Assembly: GCA_025999435.1 (NCBI GenBank)
Contig: BNXH01000002.1
Coordinates: 16,220 to 80,219 of the forward strand
Source of the DNA: Bacteroidia bacterium
GTDB lineage: Bacteria; Bacteroidota; Bacteroidia; Bacteroidales; Dysgonomonadaceae
DNA length: 64,000 bases
Direction: 5' to 3'
Part shown: piece after piece, positions 1 to 8,231 of the stretch
Layout: each line of letters opens with the position of its first letter
How positions within the stretch are numbered: position 1 is the stretch's first letter
Program-made: the position numbers and the translations under genes
The notes under the pieces: generated by a model
Seen by the model: the letters and a program-made list of their open reading frames with translations, nothing else
What the model was told of the DNA's origin: nothing
Database searches by the model: none

Positions 1-941
1 TCCGACTGGCTACGGCTCGACCCGTCGTCGGTTAACATTGTTCCGCCGACTAAAGGCTTTGAAATTTCAGAGTTTATGCGATCTATCTGTTTATCGTACA
101 CTTGATAAGAATCAGCCCCCGAAAAGGGTTTTATATCTATTGTCGTACCCTCGGGCATCACAGCCCGCGCCGCTTCGCCGAGCGTGTCCAACATCGCTTC
201 TATTTTATCGAGGTCTTGTTTCGCCGTTTTGTTTGTTATGGCTGTAATGAGCGGTTGCCCGTACCTTTCCGAAAATTCCGCCCATGATTGCTGGGCGTTA
301 CGCTTCCAGATAAGTTGCCCGCACATATCGGCAAGCAAGCCCAGATCGTCGTCTTTACCTACTTTTATAATTGAATATTTAAAAGCAGGGTTTGAATAGT
401 CTATATACCGGTCGTCCCCGACTTTCAGATAAACCCGTTTTAGCATCGGCGAAACATTCCGTCGTGGTATCACTTTAAATTCAAGTGTCACGGGATCGGT
501 AAGTTCCAGTAAGGTGCAACCCCTTGTTATATGTTCCAGCGCATCGCTCCGAAAATTAAAAAACCATTCTCCCCTGAAAAATTCCGTCAATTCGCCCTCA
601 ATGTCGCCCGATTGCCTGTTTATGACAGAGAAGTCGGCGCATAACGTTGCATCTTTGCGTAAATTCTTTTCAGAAATATAGTGTAAATCTGATTGCAGGT
701 TATCGAATAAGTCCTGCAAAACATACAACCGTGGGTTCTCGGGGTGGGTCGCCATGGCCAACGCCCGTCGCCATTCGTCGATATCAGCCCTGTTACGGTT
801 TTTAAACTCCTTGATTATTTGAATTACTATTGTATTTTTGTCGGCTTGTTTCCGTGTGATTTGCAAGGCGTTTTCTCCTTTATTGAATATCTGCCCCCGC
901 TTTGCCCTGAAAAGACTATTTAAACTAATCTTAAACGCCAT
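1..941 (-). CDS. DUF935-type (Mu gp29-like) phage portal protein, truncated by window edge
   Basis: An open frame runs leftward from an ATG at 941 to the edge without a stop, giving 313 codons of the N-terminal part. It has the look of Mu gp29/DUF935 portals: an N-terminal stretch with NRADIDEWRRALAMATHPENP, then LTEFFRGEWFF, VIPRRNVSP, and the typical WAEFSERYGQPL followed by a segment ending MPEGTTIDIKPF. Portals form the dodecameric ring at the capsid vertex through which terminase pumps DNA. The gene lies downstream of terminase and the gp36-like gene on the same strand, 4 bp after the latter. The remaining C-terminus, and probably a gp30-like head protein, should lie off-window. Confidence 0.85.
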   Translation of the reverse strand, partial: MAFKISLNSLFRAKRGQIFNKGENALQITRKQADKNTIVIQIIKEFKNRNRADIDEWRRALAMATHPENPRLYVLQDLFDNLQSDLHYISEKNLRKDATLCADFSVINRQSGDIEGELTEFFRGEWFFNFRSDALEHITRGCTLLELTDPVTLEFKVIPRRNVSPMLKRVYLKVGDDRYIDYSNPAFKYSIIKVGKDDDLGLLADMCGQLIWKRNAQQSWAEFSERYGQPLITAITNKTAKQDLDKIEAMLDTLGEAARAVMPEGTTIDIKPFSGADSYQVYDKQIDRINSEISKPLVGGTMLTDDGSSRSQS

Positions 942-945
942 ATAT

Positions 946-1365
946 TTAATATTTATGATTGTTTGGTTTATATAATGATTTTATCCTGACCTCGCCCGTA
1001 TAATCTTCGGGCGGGATAGGCGGTAAGTCGGTCGGGTTGCTTCCTGTTCCGGCATCCCTGAGAAATTCCAAAGCAGTATCGTAACGTATTTGCCTGTATT
1101 CAGGTATTTGGCGGGGCGCTTTCTGTGAATAAAGATGATATATTGCAATATCAATCGTTATCATCACGATGTAAGCGTCCCGATCGTCGCCCGTCTTGTT
1201 TAATACATTTGCCATATCGTAACGCCCTGCAAGGCGTTTGTTTATCTCGCCTATCGCGTATTTTTCGGCTTGTCTTAAGCGGTGTTTGTTGTCCGACCCG
1301 TCCAGTAGTTTAAGTACATCGGATTGTGCTTGTACGTCGTAATCTTCATCAGTTATAAATGCCAT
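946..1365 (-). CDS. Mu gp36-like (DUF1320) head-tail connector protein
   Basis: A 139-residue protein that starts MAFITDEDYDVQAQSDVLKL and has an acidic, helical body with the pattern EKYAIGEINKRLAGRYDM and a conserved-looking DRDAYIVMITIDIAIYHLYSQ helix. This matches the DUF1320/gp36 family of Mu-like phages, thought to act in head completion or the head-tail joint. It sits 2 bp after the large terminase stop and just before the portal on the same strand. In Mu itself gp36 lies after the major head genes, so this position between terminase and portal is a rearrangement. The family call comes from overall pattern, not from a search. Confidence 0.7.
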   Translation of the reverse strand: MAFITDEDYDVQAQSDVLKLLDGSDNKHRLRQAEKYAIGEINKRLAGRYDMANVLNKTGDDRDAYIVMITIDIAIYHLYSQKAPRQIPEYRQIRYDTALEFLRDAGTGSNPTDLPPIPPEDYTGEVRIKSLYKPNNHKY

Positions 1366-1367
1366 AA

Positions 1368-2945
1368 TTAAAAACGGTTTTTTGATTTTGATTGAATTTC
1401 TTTTCTTGTTTTTACGCGGACGTTTTCGTTTCCTTTGTCTATCTTGACCGCCCTGTTTACTTCCGATAGTGCCCCCTCGGCGGCATCCAACCCGTCGAGG
1501 GGAATTTTAGCCCCTATTTCAAAAGCCAACATTGTATCGACAAATAAAATCTGGTCGGAATTGTTTTTTTCATCCTCATTCAGGTAGCAATTGCGCCTTT
1601 CCCAAAATCCCGCCGATGCTTCAATACGACCTTCTTTCTCACCCTTTGGGCGTGTATTGGGGACTATGGGGATATAATATCCCCGAATGTCACCCTCTTC
1701 GTCGAAGTCATTAGTAAACATCGACATTGCAAAAAGCCCCTCAAACATATACCGTATATTTTTGCCTGCTAGTTTGCGGTCTTCGTATGTATCGTACAGC
1801 CACTTTGCTACAGCAGGGCGCGTGGTTTGCCTAAAAAAAACATGTAAGAAATGAAATTGCCGCCCGATTTTGCCTATAAAAACAATAGACTTCAAACAGG
1901 CATTATCTTTGAACGAAAGGTCGCCATACGCCACAATACTATCGTATTTGTGATATGGCAGAATTTTTGTGTATTGTACCCATTCCGCTTTAAATACCTT
2001 GCCCTCAGCTATGTGAGTATTCATGTACTCGCGCATAAAAGATCGGTAAGGCATTGAATTATATTTCTTTCGCCAATATGCCGCCGACGTTTTGGCTTCC
2101 CATGATGGCTTAAATGTGTTTAAATCCTTGACAGCGTTAACCGTACTGATAAAGAATATATTTTCGTAGCCCTCGTCTTTGGCTTTTTGCCTGGCTTGCA
2201 GGAAATAGTTTTTAAGGCGGTTTGTGAGGCTGTTTTTATGGAAATTGTTATTTGCATAGACAAAGCGTTCCCGCCCGCCCTCGGCGGCATCAAAGCAACC
2301 CCAAACGTCCTCAGTGATAAAGTCGAGATATTCACCCATAAGGCGATCGTTATTTACATGCCGTTTACTGTCGGCATCGTCAACGGTAATATAATCGGGG
2401 CGTTCCGCTTCTTCCCTTGCCCCTCGGGGGTCTTGCCCGAACCCCAAAGCCATAAACCGCACCCCGTCAACTGTCGAAAAATCACCATCCGCCCAATCGC
2501 CATATTTAAACTTCTCGCCGTAATCCTGTATCAGGCGTTTATTGTACATCAATTGCGCCTGTATGCCGGATAACAGTTTTTTAGCTTTCGGTTCGGTTTG
2601 TCCTATCAGCAACATAAATTTTAATTCTCCTAATTCCAAATAAAGGAAAAGCGGGATTCCCATGTTAATATGAACCGATTTAGCCGCCGACCTGTACCAT
2701 TCGGCAAGCAAACGGATAATTCGATATTTTACAATCAGGTTGGCAAGTGTTAAATGAAACGGGGCGCACTTTACTTTTGCATAATTCGGGAAATAGTATT
2801 CGAACCAATCGCCGTAATTTTTGCGGAGGCGTGCTTTGCGCTTTTCCCGTTCCTGTGGCGTCTCATTTATGCGAATAGTCGTTGCCTGAGCAATGCGGCG
2901 ACAATGCTTATCATATTCTAATAATATTTTGTCGTACTTTCCCAT
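1368..2945 (-). CDS. Phage terminase large subunit
   Basis: This 525-residue protein is the DNA-packaging ATPase and nuclease that docks on the portal. A Walker A-like segment AEWYRSAAKS lies at residues 81-90, a hydrophobic strand plus acidic Walker B (PDYITVDDAD) at 183-192, and the RNase H-like nuclease core starts at about 336 with the acidic residue in YGDLSFKDN (Asp342). The order ATPase then nuclease and the length are normal for TerL. The Walker A is degenerate (SAAKS instead of GxGKS), as in several Mu-like terminases. It follows the small subunit by 3 bp and precedes the gp36-like gene by 2 bp, so the three are one leftward operon with the portal. Confidence 0.88.
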   Translation of the reverse strand: MGKYDKILLEYDKHCRRIAQATTIRINETPQEREKRKARLRKNYGDWFEYYFPNYAKVKCAPFHLTLANLIVKYRIIRLLAEWYRSAAKSVHINMGIPLFLYLELGELKFMLLIGQTEPKAKKLLSGIQAQLMYNKRLIQDYGEKFKYGDWADGDFSTVDGVRFMALGFGQDPRGAREEAERPDYITVDDADSKRHVNNDRLMGEYLDFITEDVWGCFDAAEGGRERFVYANNNFHKNSLTNRLKNYFLQARQKAKDEGYENIFFISTVNAVKDLNTFKPSWEAKTSAAYWRKKYNSMPYRSFMREYMNTHIAEGKVFKAEWVQYTKILPYHKYDSIVAYGDLSFKDNACLKSIVFIGKIGRQFHFLHVFFRQTTRPAVAKWLYDTYEDRKLAGKNIRYMFEGLFAMSMFTNDFDEEGDIRGYYIPIVPNTRPKGEKEGRIEASAGFWERRNCYLNEDEKNNSDQILFVDTMLAFEIGAKIPLDGLDAAEGALSEVNRAVKIDKGNENVRVKTRKEIQSKSKNRF

Positions 2946-2948
2946 AAA

Positions 2949-3389
2949 TCAAGATTCTAAAGCAATTAGATGTTGTAAAAACATTTTGTGATACTCAGTA
3001 AACTCGACAGCTTTAGCGGGGTTGGTGTCCGCCATGAAGTTGTCGAACATCTGAAAAACAGACATAACGGTGCGGGGGTTAACCGATTTTTCCAAAGCTG
3101 TTATCGCCGCCATTATTTTAGAAAGTGAATCCGCTTTTATTTTCGGCTCGTTGCCCTCGGCTATATTGTTAGCTTCCCGCATCAAGGTTTCTTTTAATTT
3201 GACGGGGGTTAACTGCATATCCCGTTTTCTGTCGTCCCAATTACCCGCCTTACGCCAATTAGAAACCGTTTGCTCTGATATGTCGTGCAATTCGGCTATT
3301 TCCCGCCCCGTTTTTCCAAGAATTATAAAACTCTCTTCGGCTATTTCCCTCAGGCGGTCGAGTTCCGATTTTGTTCTTTTTTTCTGCAT
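2949..3389 (-). CDS. Phage terminase small subunit (HTH DNA-binding)
   Basis: A basic N-terminus (MQKKRTKSELDRLRE) is followed at about residues 22-50 by a helix-turn-helix (TGREIAELHDISEQTVSNWR) and then a helical oligomerisation region, the usual layout of small terminase subunits that recognise the packaging site. The ATG at 3389 is preferred because family members begin close to the HTH; an in-frame start at 3431 would add 14 residues of non-typical sequence and would run into the palindromic intergenic region. It is the first gene of the leftward operon, directly before the large subunit. Confidence 0.75.
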   Translation of the reverse strand: MQKKRTKSELDRLREIAEESFIILGKTGREIAELHDISEQTVSNWRKAGNWDDRKRDMQLTPVKLKETLMREANNIAEGNEPKIKADSLSKIMAAITALEKSVNPRTVMSVFQMFDNFMADTNPAKAVEFTEYHKMFLQHLIALES

Positions 3390-3439
3390 ACAGTATTGCA
3401 TTTTTGATACAAAAATGCTAATACATACCATAATTTAAT

Positions 3440-3498
3440 AATAAGTGTCTTACTGTTATACACTTATTTTTTACTGTATATGTACGGATTTATTTTTG
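3440..3498. promoter_or_regulatory. Divergent promoter region with perfect palindrome
   Basis: AATAAGTGT (3440-3448) and ACACTTATT (3460-3468) form a perfect 9-bp inverted repeat with an 11-bp spacer between the leftward terminase operon and the rightward protease gene. A TATTTTTG box (3491-3498) fits the Bacteroidetes -7 consensus TAnnTTTG and would serve the rightward arm. The palindrome is a candidate site for a late-gene regulator; that role is inferred. Confidence 0.5.
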
Positions 3499-3517
3499 CA
3501 GAAAAACAATAAAAAAA

Positions 3518-4600
3518 ATGCAAAAAGGCACGCTAAAATTATATGGTGAAATTTGGTCTTGGGGCGATAACTCGGCTCAATCATTTATAGCCCGTTTGAA
3601 TGACCTCGACAACCAAGGGCTTGACGTTATTAATTTACACATCCATTGTTTGGGCGGCGAGGTTCTTGAAGGTATCGCAATCTATAACGCTATAAAAGCC
3701 TGTAAGACGCCTGTTGATGCATATATCGACGGGGTGGCGGCTTCTATGGCTACTATTGTGATGCTTGCTTGCCGTAAAATATATATGGCGGACAATGCCT
3801 TTCTGATGATTCATGCACCGTCGGGTTACGCATTTGGCACGAGTAAAGACCTCATAAAGACCGCAAAAGTTTTAAAGGCTATGGAAGTGAACTTCCGTGC
3901 GGCTTATGTAGCGAAAACAGGCAAAACCGATGCGGAGGTTTCCGTTTGGCTCGACGGTGATAATTGGTTTTCGGCGAAAGAGGCATTAAATGAAAAACTG
4001 ATCGACGGTATTGTCGGGGCTGTAGATGCGCAAGCCTCTGTCAAAAAAGAAGAAATCAAAAACAGTACTACAACGATGTTGTACCAGCGTTATGCGGCGT
4101 TGTCTACAACTAAAAATAATAAATCGCAAAATTCTAAATCAATTATGGACAAAGAAAAAATCATTAAACAATTCGGGCTTACGTCTGTAACGGTAGAAAG
4201 TTCCGAAGAGGCTATCTATGCAGCGATAGAGGTAAAGATGAAAGAAAAAGACAATGCCCTGAATGCTGAGAAAACAAAACAGATCACGGCGCTTGTCGAT
4301 AGCGCTTTGGCGGCTCACAAAATTACAACCGCCCAAAAAGACGATTTTGTCACGATCGGGCAGACAGCCGGAATCGAAGCATTGCAAACAGCCTTAGATG
4401 CGATCAAGCCTGTCCTGAAAATTACAGACTTGATCAAGGACAACGACAACAACGACGGGAAAACAGACCGCTCAAACTGGACTTGGGACGATTATCAGTC
4501 AAAAGACCCTCATGCACTGGAAGCCTTGGAAAAATCGGACAATGCGGAAGAAAAAAAGGTATTTCAAGCTTTATACGACGCAAAATACAAAAAGAAATAA
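3518..4600 (+). CDS. ClpP-like head maturation protease with fused C-terminal scaffold
   Basis: Residues 1-170 are a ClpP/crotonase-fold S14 serine protease: DGVAASMA carries the nucleophile (Ser76), LMIHAPSG the histidine (His99), and an acidic residue near 146-148 (WLDGDNW) is placed for the triad. Residues 175-208 are a low-complexity linker rich in Asn, Lys, Ser and Thr. Residues 210-360 are charged and helical, as in capsid scaffolds. Protease-scaffold fusions process the scaffold and capsid during head maturation. The gene directly precedes the major capsid gene, the expected order. It opens the rightward arm, 20 bp after a TATTTTTG box. An internal in-frame ATG at the domain border may give a separate scaffold. 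Confidence 0.85.
   Translation: MQKGTLKLYGEIWSWGDNSAQSFIARLNDLDNQGLDVINLHIHCLGGEVLEGIAIYNAIKACKTPVDAYIDGVAASMATIVMLACRKIYMADNAFLMIHAPSGYAFGTSKDLIKTAKVLKAMEVNFRAAYVAKTGKTDAEVSVWLDGDNWFSAKEALNEKLIDGIVGAVDAQASVKKEEIKNSTTTMLYQRYAALSTTKNNKSQNSKSIMDKEKIIKQFGLTSVTVESSEEAIYAAIEVKMKEKDNALNAEKTKQITALVDSALAAHKITTAQKDDFVTIGQTAGIEALQTALDAIKPVLKITDLIKDNDNNDGKTDRSNWTWDDYQSKDPHALEALEKSDNAEEKKVFQALYDAKYKKK
4145..4600 (+). CDS. Candidate nested scaffold protein (internal start in protease gene)
   Basis: An in-frame ATG at residue 210 of the protease falls exactly at the junction between the low-complexity linker and the helical C-terminal part, and is preceded by a very A-rich stretch like that before other genes here. 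Translation from it would give a 151-residue scaffold that begins MDKEKIIKQF. Lambda C/Nu3 uses the same nested arrangement. Whether the internal start is used cannot be seen from sequence alone. Confidence 0.4.
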   Translation: MDKEKIIKQFGLTSVTVESSEEAIYAAIEVKMKEKDNALNAEKTKQITALVDSALAAHKITTAQKDDFVTIGQTAGIEALQTALDAIKPVLKITDLIKDNDNNDGKTDRSNWTWDDYQSKDPHALEALEKSDNAEEKKVFQALYDAKYKKK

Positions 4601-4631
4601 CGATTTATTCATCATAAAATTATTTGAACAA

Positions 4632-5678
4632 ATGAGAACTAAAATTTTTGCAATTATTCTCGCCGTATTGTTTAATACGGTTTTCGGCGGCGCGATAGCC
4701 TTTGCCGCCGATATTCCCTCCACTGTCGGCATTTTAGGAATGAACATTATAGGCTTGGGGCTTTCTTTCGCCCCTATGCCGTCGGGCGTCCGTGCGGGCA
4801 TATATGTCGAAGTATGGACGGGGCAAATTGTCGAACGCTTCACGCATGCGCATAACGGCACATTCCTGGACGGCGTCCCCGACTTTAGCCAATATGTAAA
4901 TAATAGCGTGATTCATTTAGTCGAGGCGGGTTTATCCCCTACGGTATTGATTGACAACACTACTTACCCGTTATCGATTGAGAATTTACCGGACGGCGAT
5001 GTAGCCATTACTTTACATAAATTCGAAACTTTGCCGACCCGTGTGACAGATGATGAACTTTACGCGATCAGTTACGACAAAATAGGGTTGAAGAAAGACC
5101 AGCACGGCGATGCGTTAGCCGAATCGCATTTAGACAAAGCGATTCATGCATTCGCGCCCGTTAGCAACACAGCCAAAACGCCCGTACTTTACACGACAGG
5201 GACGGCTGTCGATGGACGTAAAACCCTGTTGAGAGGCGATGTTGTTCGGCTTAAACGCTTGCTTGACAAACTGAAAATCCCTAAAAAGGGTCGCCGGCTT
5301 GTCCTGTGTTCCGATCATATCAACGACTTACTCGATCAAGATCAAAAATTCAAAGATCAGTACCACAATTACGAAACGGGCGTCATTACCAAAATGTACG
5401 GCTTTGAAATCTACGAAGCTACAAATTGCCCTCTTTTCGACCAGTCCGGCAATAAACTTTCTTTCGGGGCGGTTGCTACGACAGGACAATTCGAGGCATC
5501 TGTATTCTTCTATGTTTCCCGAATGTTCAAAGCGAAAGGAGACACTACTATGTATTACAGCGAGGCAAAAACCGATCCTGTAAACAAGCAGAATCTTATA
5601 TCATTTACGAACCGATTTGTCGCATTGCCTCAGGTGCGCGACGCTTCTTGTGGCGCAATCGCATCGAAAGCCGCATAA
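4632..5678 (+). CDS. Major capsid protein with hydrophobic, signal-like N-terminus
   Basis: A 348-residue protein placed directly after the protease-scaffold gene, where Mu-type phages carry the major head protein. The body (from about residue 50, GIYVEVWTGQIVERF) has mixed alpha/beta composition and a C-terminal half with KLSFGAVATTGQFEASVFFY and TNRFVALPQV, compatible with an HK97-type coat, though I recognise it mainly by position. The first 27 residues read as a classical signal peptide: MRTK, a hydrophobic core, then AFA before AD. That is odd for a cytoplasmic capsid protein and may instead be a hydrophobic arm removed by the phage protease. The ATG at 4632 is chosen because the upstream frame overlaps the protease gene. 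Confidence 0.75.
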   Translation: MRTKIFAIILAVLFNTVFGGAIAFAADIPSTVGILGMNIIGLGLSFAPMPSGVRAGIYVEVWTGQIVERFTHAHNGTFLDGVPDFSQYVNNSVIHLVEAGLSPTVLIDNTTYPLSIENLPDGDVAITLHKFETLPTRVTDDELYAISYDKIGLKKDQHGDALAESHLDKAIHAFAPVSNTAKTPVLYTTGTAVDGRKTLLRGDVVRLKRLLDKLKIPKKGRRLVLCSDHINDLLDQDQKFKDQYHNYETGVITKMYGFEIYEATNCPLFDQSGNKLSFGAVATTGQFEASVFFYVSRMFKAKGDTTMYYSEAKTDPVNKQNLISFTNRFVALPQVRDASCGAIASKAA

Positions 5679-5716
5679 TTTTTTGATTTACTAACCATTT
5701 AAACATAGTTTAAAAT

Positions 5717-5944
5717 ATGGCAAAAAAAGACACAACCGCTAAAACTATGGCGGTAAAAGCGAAAGAGATTGCAGAAGCTAACGGCGTATCTGTCGTTTAT
5801 GCAAATTCAAAAGGGGAATTTTTTACAGTTAAGAATTACGCCCTTAACTCTGAAAAGGACAAAAAGAATGTGCAAACATTCGACTTCGGCAATGCTGTCG
5901 AAGATGTAGAAGAAATCGACAAAATAGAAGCTGGCGATGAGTAA
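5717..5944 (+). CDS. Small head protein, possibly Mu gp35-like
   Basis: A 75-residue lysine-rich protein with a central VVYANSKGEFFTVKNYALNS segment that recalls the gp35/FluMu-type pattern (a strand, a Gly turn, an aromatic, then a short helix) and an acidic tail. It lies between capsid and sheath, where Mu carries gp35, and its stop overlaps the sheath start by 8 bp. The link to gp35 is a weak resemblance supported by position. A role in head completion or decoration is inferred. Confidence 0.5.
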   Translation: MAKKDTTAKTMAVKAKEIAEANGVSVVYANSKGEFFTVKNYALNSEKDKKNVQTFDFGNAVEDVEEIDKIEAGDE

Positions 5945-7187
5945 TCGGGTTAATCTGAAAAAAGGCAAGGTCGGGGCTTCGATTTTGGGCGGGTACGAAA
6001 AGACGTCCGCCCTCGTCGGGGTTTTCGGTACGATCGAAGGAACTGCGGGAGAGCTGGAAACGGGCAAACCCGTTCAGTTCTTTAATTCGGTTGAAGCCGA
6101 GGGTTACGGCGTTGCATCCAACAAGCTTTTACAGCACCATATCTCGGAATATTTCCGTATGGCGGCTGTCAATGGCGGAACTGGCGCAACCTTGTACGTG
6201 CTGAATCTTGACGACCAAGATTCATTCGCCGACCTGATAAATGATGAAGCGGTTAAGCAAATGGTTGCGGACGCCGACGGGCAAATATTCAACATCGGAT
6301 TTGACTTTATCCCGAAATCAACAACCTATGTCGACGGGCTGAACGAAGAAACGTTGCCAGCGATGAAAGCGGCGCAAGCCTTTGCCGACTGGTGTTTAGA
6401 AACAAAACGCCCGTTGCATTGCGTTGTTTCGGGGGCTGCTTATAAAGGGGCGGCGGCTTCGGCTCTCAATCTTCGAGCAATCACGCAAAGCGCCGCATCA
6501 GTCGAATTGCCGCAAGTATCGCTTGTAATAGGACAGGATTATGATTTTGCCGAAACGCTCACAGGATCGGCGCAAAAGTATGCTGCGGTCGGTACATTAC
6601 TCGGTTGTTTTGCGGCTCAGCCCGTAAGTTATAATATCGGCGAGGTTGAAACAATGTCGCTCACCAGCCCGGCGCGTTCCCTATGGCTCAATGCCGGCTT
6701 ATCTTCTCATGTGAGGGTTAAAGAGGTTGAAGCGGAATTGGACAGCCTGAATACTAAAGGTTACATCTTTGGCGAATATTACAGCGGACAGGTTGTATTC
6801 AACGACGATCATGTGTGTACGCCCGTGATAGTTGACGCCGAGGGCAATATGAACGAACATACTGCGGCGTTGTCACGCACAAATGCGAAGGTATTTCGGG
6901 AAATATACAAGGCTTATCTTCCGAAGATTAAATCGACTGTCCCTGTGGATGCTAGAACGGGTTTGCTCGGCGTGGGTATGCTAAAATATTTTGAGGGCAT
7001 CGGAAACGATATATTCGGGCTGATGCAAAATAACAGCGAGATATCCGGCGGCGAAACAGAGGTCGATCCTGAAAGCAATTTACTTTTTGGCGACAAGGCG
7101 TTGAATGTTTTTTACAATTGGGTTCCAATGGGTAGCATCGGGCAGATAAACGGCACTGTAAATATCAAAAGGCAATTGACTAATTAG
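5937..7187 (+). CDS. Phage tail sheath protein (DUF2586-type)
   Basis: A 416-residue protein with the features of short sheath proteins. The N-terminal GKVGASILGGYEKTSALVGVFG is a handshake-type strand region. A Rossmann-like middle includes DADGQIFNIGFDF and a helix with KAAQAFADWCLETKRPLHCVVSG. The C-terminal region (DARTGLLGVGMLKYFEGIG and a final strand segment ending NGTVNIKRQLTN) resembles the conserved sheath core that interlocks with neighbouring subunits. Sheath plus the following tube gene defines a contractile (myovirus-type) tail. The start overlaps the upstream gene by 8 bp, suggesting translational coupling. Confidence 0.85.
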   Translation: MSNRVNLKKGKVGASILGGYEKTSALVGVFGTIEGTAGELETGKPVQFFNSVEAEGYGVASNKLLQHHISEYFRMAAVNGGTGATLYVLNLDDQDSFADLINDEAVKQMVADADGQIFNIGFDFIPKSTTYVDGLNEETLPAMKAAQAFADWCLETKRPLHCVVSGAAYKGAAASALNLRAITQSAASVELPQVSLVIGQDYDFAETLTGSAQKYAAVGTLLGCFAAQPVSYNIGEVETMSLTSPARSLWLNAGLSSHVRVKEVEAELDSLNTKGYIFGEYYSGQVVFNDDHVCTPVIVDAEGNMNEHTAALSRTNAKVFREIYKAYLPKIKSTVPVDARTGLLGVGMLKYFEGIGNDIFGLMQNNSEISGGETEVDPESNLLFGDKALNVFYNWVPMGSIGQINGTVNIKRQLTN

Positions 7188-7251
7188 TTAATATGCCGAT
7201 GTGCCAATTAGCAAATGAAATATTTAAATATTAAATTTTTAAATTAAAAAG

Positions 7252-7674
7252 ATGAGAGTACTAAAGAATGGTAAAGCCTATGACGGGGCGGATGCTATAT
7301 GTACCGCCCTCGGGCAAATTTGGGACGAGGTTGTCGAGGTCGATTACAGCTTCGAACGCGAACACCAGCATAACCACACAATAGGTTCTCACAAACCCAC
7401 ATCGTGGAGCATGGGAAAAGAAACGCCAAACGGCACGCTTACGGTTATGATGAATCAGATAGTCGCGCTCGAGCAAGCCGCGCCCAATGGTAATATAATA
7501 GATATTAAGCCTTTCGACTTCAATGTGACTTTTACCGACGATTACAATCAGATTGTAAATGATACAGTTGTTTGGAAGTTTGCCTCATGGGGACGTAAGG
7601 TTAATACAGAAATGGGATTGGCCCAGCAGTTCAATATGTTCGTGCTGGATGTTAAGCCCAATAATGTGAAGTAA
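7252..7674 (+). CDS. Tail tube protein
   Basis: A 140-residue protein immediately downstream of the sheath gene, the standard place of the tube. It has an all-beta pattern with EVVEVDYSFEREHQHNHTIGSHKPTSWSMG and DTVVWKFASWGRKV, compatible with the beta-barrel subunit that stacks as hexameric rings inside the sheath. I recognise it by length, composition and gene order rather than by a specific motif. The 64-bp gap upstream is AT-rich, with no sign of a promoter. Confidence 0.75.
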   Translation: MRVLKNGKAYDGADAICTALGQIWDEVVEVDYSFEREHQHNHTIGSHKPTSWSMGKETPNGTLTVMMNQIVALEQAAPNGNIIDIKPFDFNVTFTDDYNQIVNDTVVWKFASWGRKVNTEMGLAQQFNMFVLDVKPNNVK

Positions 7675-7698
7675 CAAACAATAAATCAAACAAAAAAT

Positions 7699-8037
7699 AT
7701 GAAAAAAGAAACAAAATTACCTGAGGGCGTAACACCGGAAATGGTCGGTAAATGGAAAGAAGAGTACGGCGCGAATAATGTAAAGTTGGCGCATCTGGTC
7801 GACGGGGACGGAAACCCGCGCAAAACGATTGTTGTACGTGTCCCCGATAGGGTAACGCTCGGAGAACAAGAGAAATACAGTTATACAGCCCCGCAACGCG
7901 CCCGCGAAATATTGGTTAAGGGTTGTGTTTTGTCGCATAAAGACGAAGTACTCGCCGACAATCAGTTGTACTACTCAGCTTATGCCGCTTTGATCGAATT
8001 AAGCCCTTTAGCCAAAGCTACTGTCGAAGACTTGTAA
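7699..8037 (+). CDS. Tail assembly chaperone, short (G-like) form
   Basis: A 112-residue protein between the tube gene and the hub. It contains PEGVTPEMVGKWKEEYG, KTIVVRVPDRVTLGEQEKYSY and a C-terminal helix SAYAALIELSPLAKATVEDL. This is the size and place of the G-type chaperone that coats the tape measure during tail assembly. Such genes usually make a second product by -1 frameshifting. Here the heptamer CCCTTTA at 8004-8010 sits in the zero frame (C CCT TTA), eight codons before the stop, and the -1 frame stays open to 8231. Confidence 0.7.
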   Translation: MKKETKLPEGVTPEMVGKWKEEYGANNVKLAHLVDGDGNPRKTIVVRVPDRVTLGEQEKYSYTAPQRAREILVKGCVLSHKDEVLADNQLYYSAYAALIELSPLAKATVEDL

Positions 8038-8231
8038 CAGATTATCCGCCCATACTCGACAGTAGCGACAGGGATTATATACGCAAGTGGAACGCTCTAA
8101 TTTCTTACTTTTTCCACATATCGAATCCGGAAGAGCTAACGGATGAGCAATGGGCGGATAAAATTAAACAATTGGAGTGGCTTTCCGGCCGGGGAATTTT
8201 AGGAAAAGAATTTAAAGAAGGATTAATATGA
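8004..8231 (+). CDS. Tail assembly chaperone T-like extension, reached by -1 frameshift
   Basis: In the -1 frame relative to the 7699 gene, an open frame without any ATG runs from the slippery site to a TGA at 8229-8231. The encoded segment is clearly protein-like: LVTDYPPILDSSDRDYIRKW, ISYFFHISNPEELTDEQWA, IKQLEWLSGRG. A slip on CCCTTTA would join 104 residues of the upstream frame to 73 of this one, giving a 177-residue GT-type product. Its stop overlaps the ATG of the next gene. Programmed frameshifting in tail chaperones is widespread in tailed phages; the use of this exact site is inferred. Confidence 0.7.
   Translation, partial: PFSQSYCRRLVTDYPPILDSSDRDYIRKWNALISYFFHISNPEELTDEQWADKIKQLEWLSGRGILGKEFKEGLI

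Noticed and set aside
2187-2573. 128-residue plus-strand frame
   Set aside because: Antisense to the middle of the large terminase gene, whose motifs are clear.
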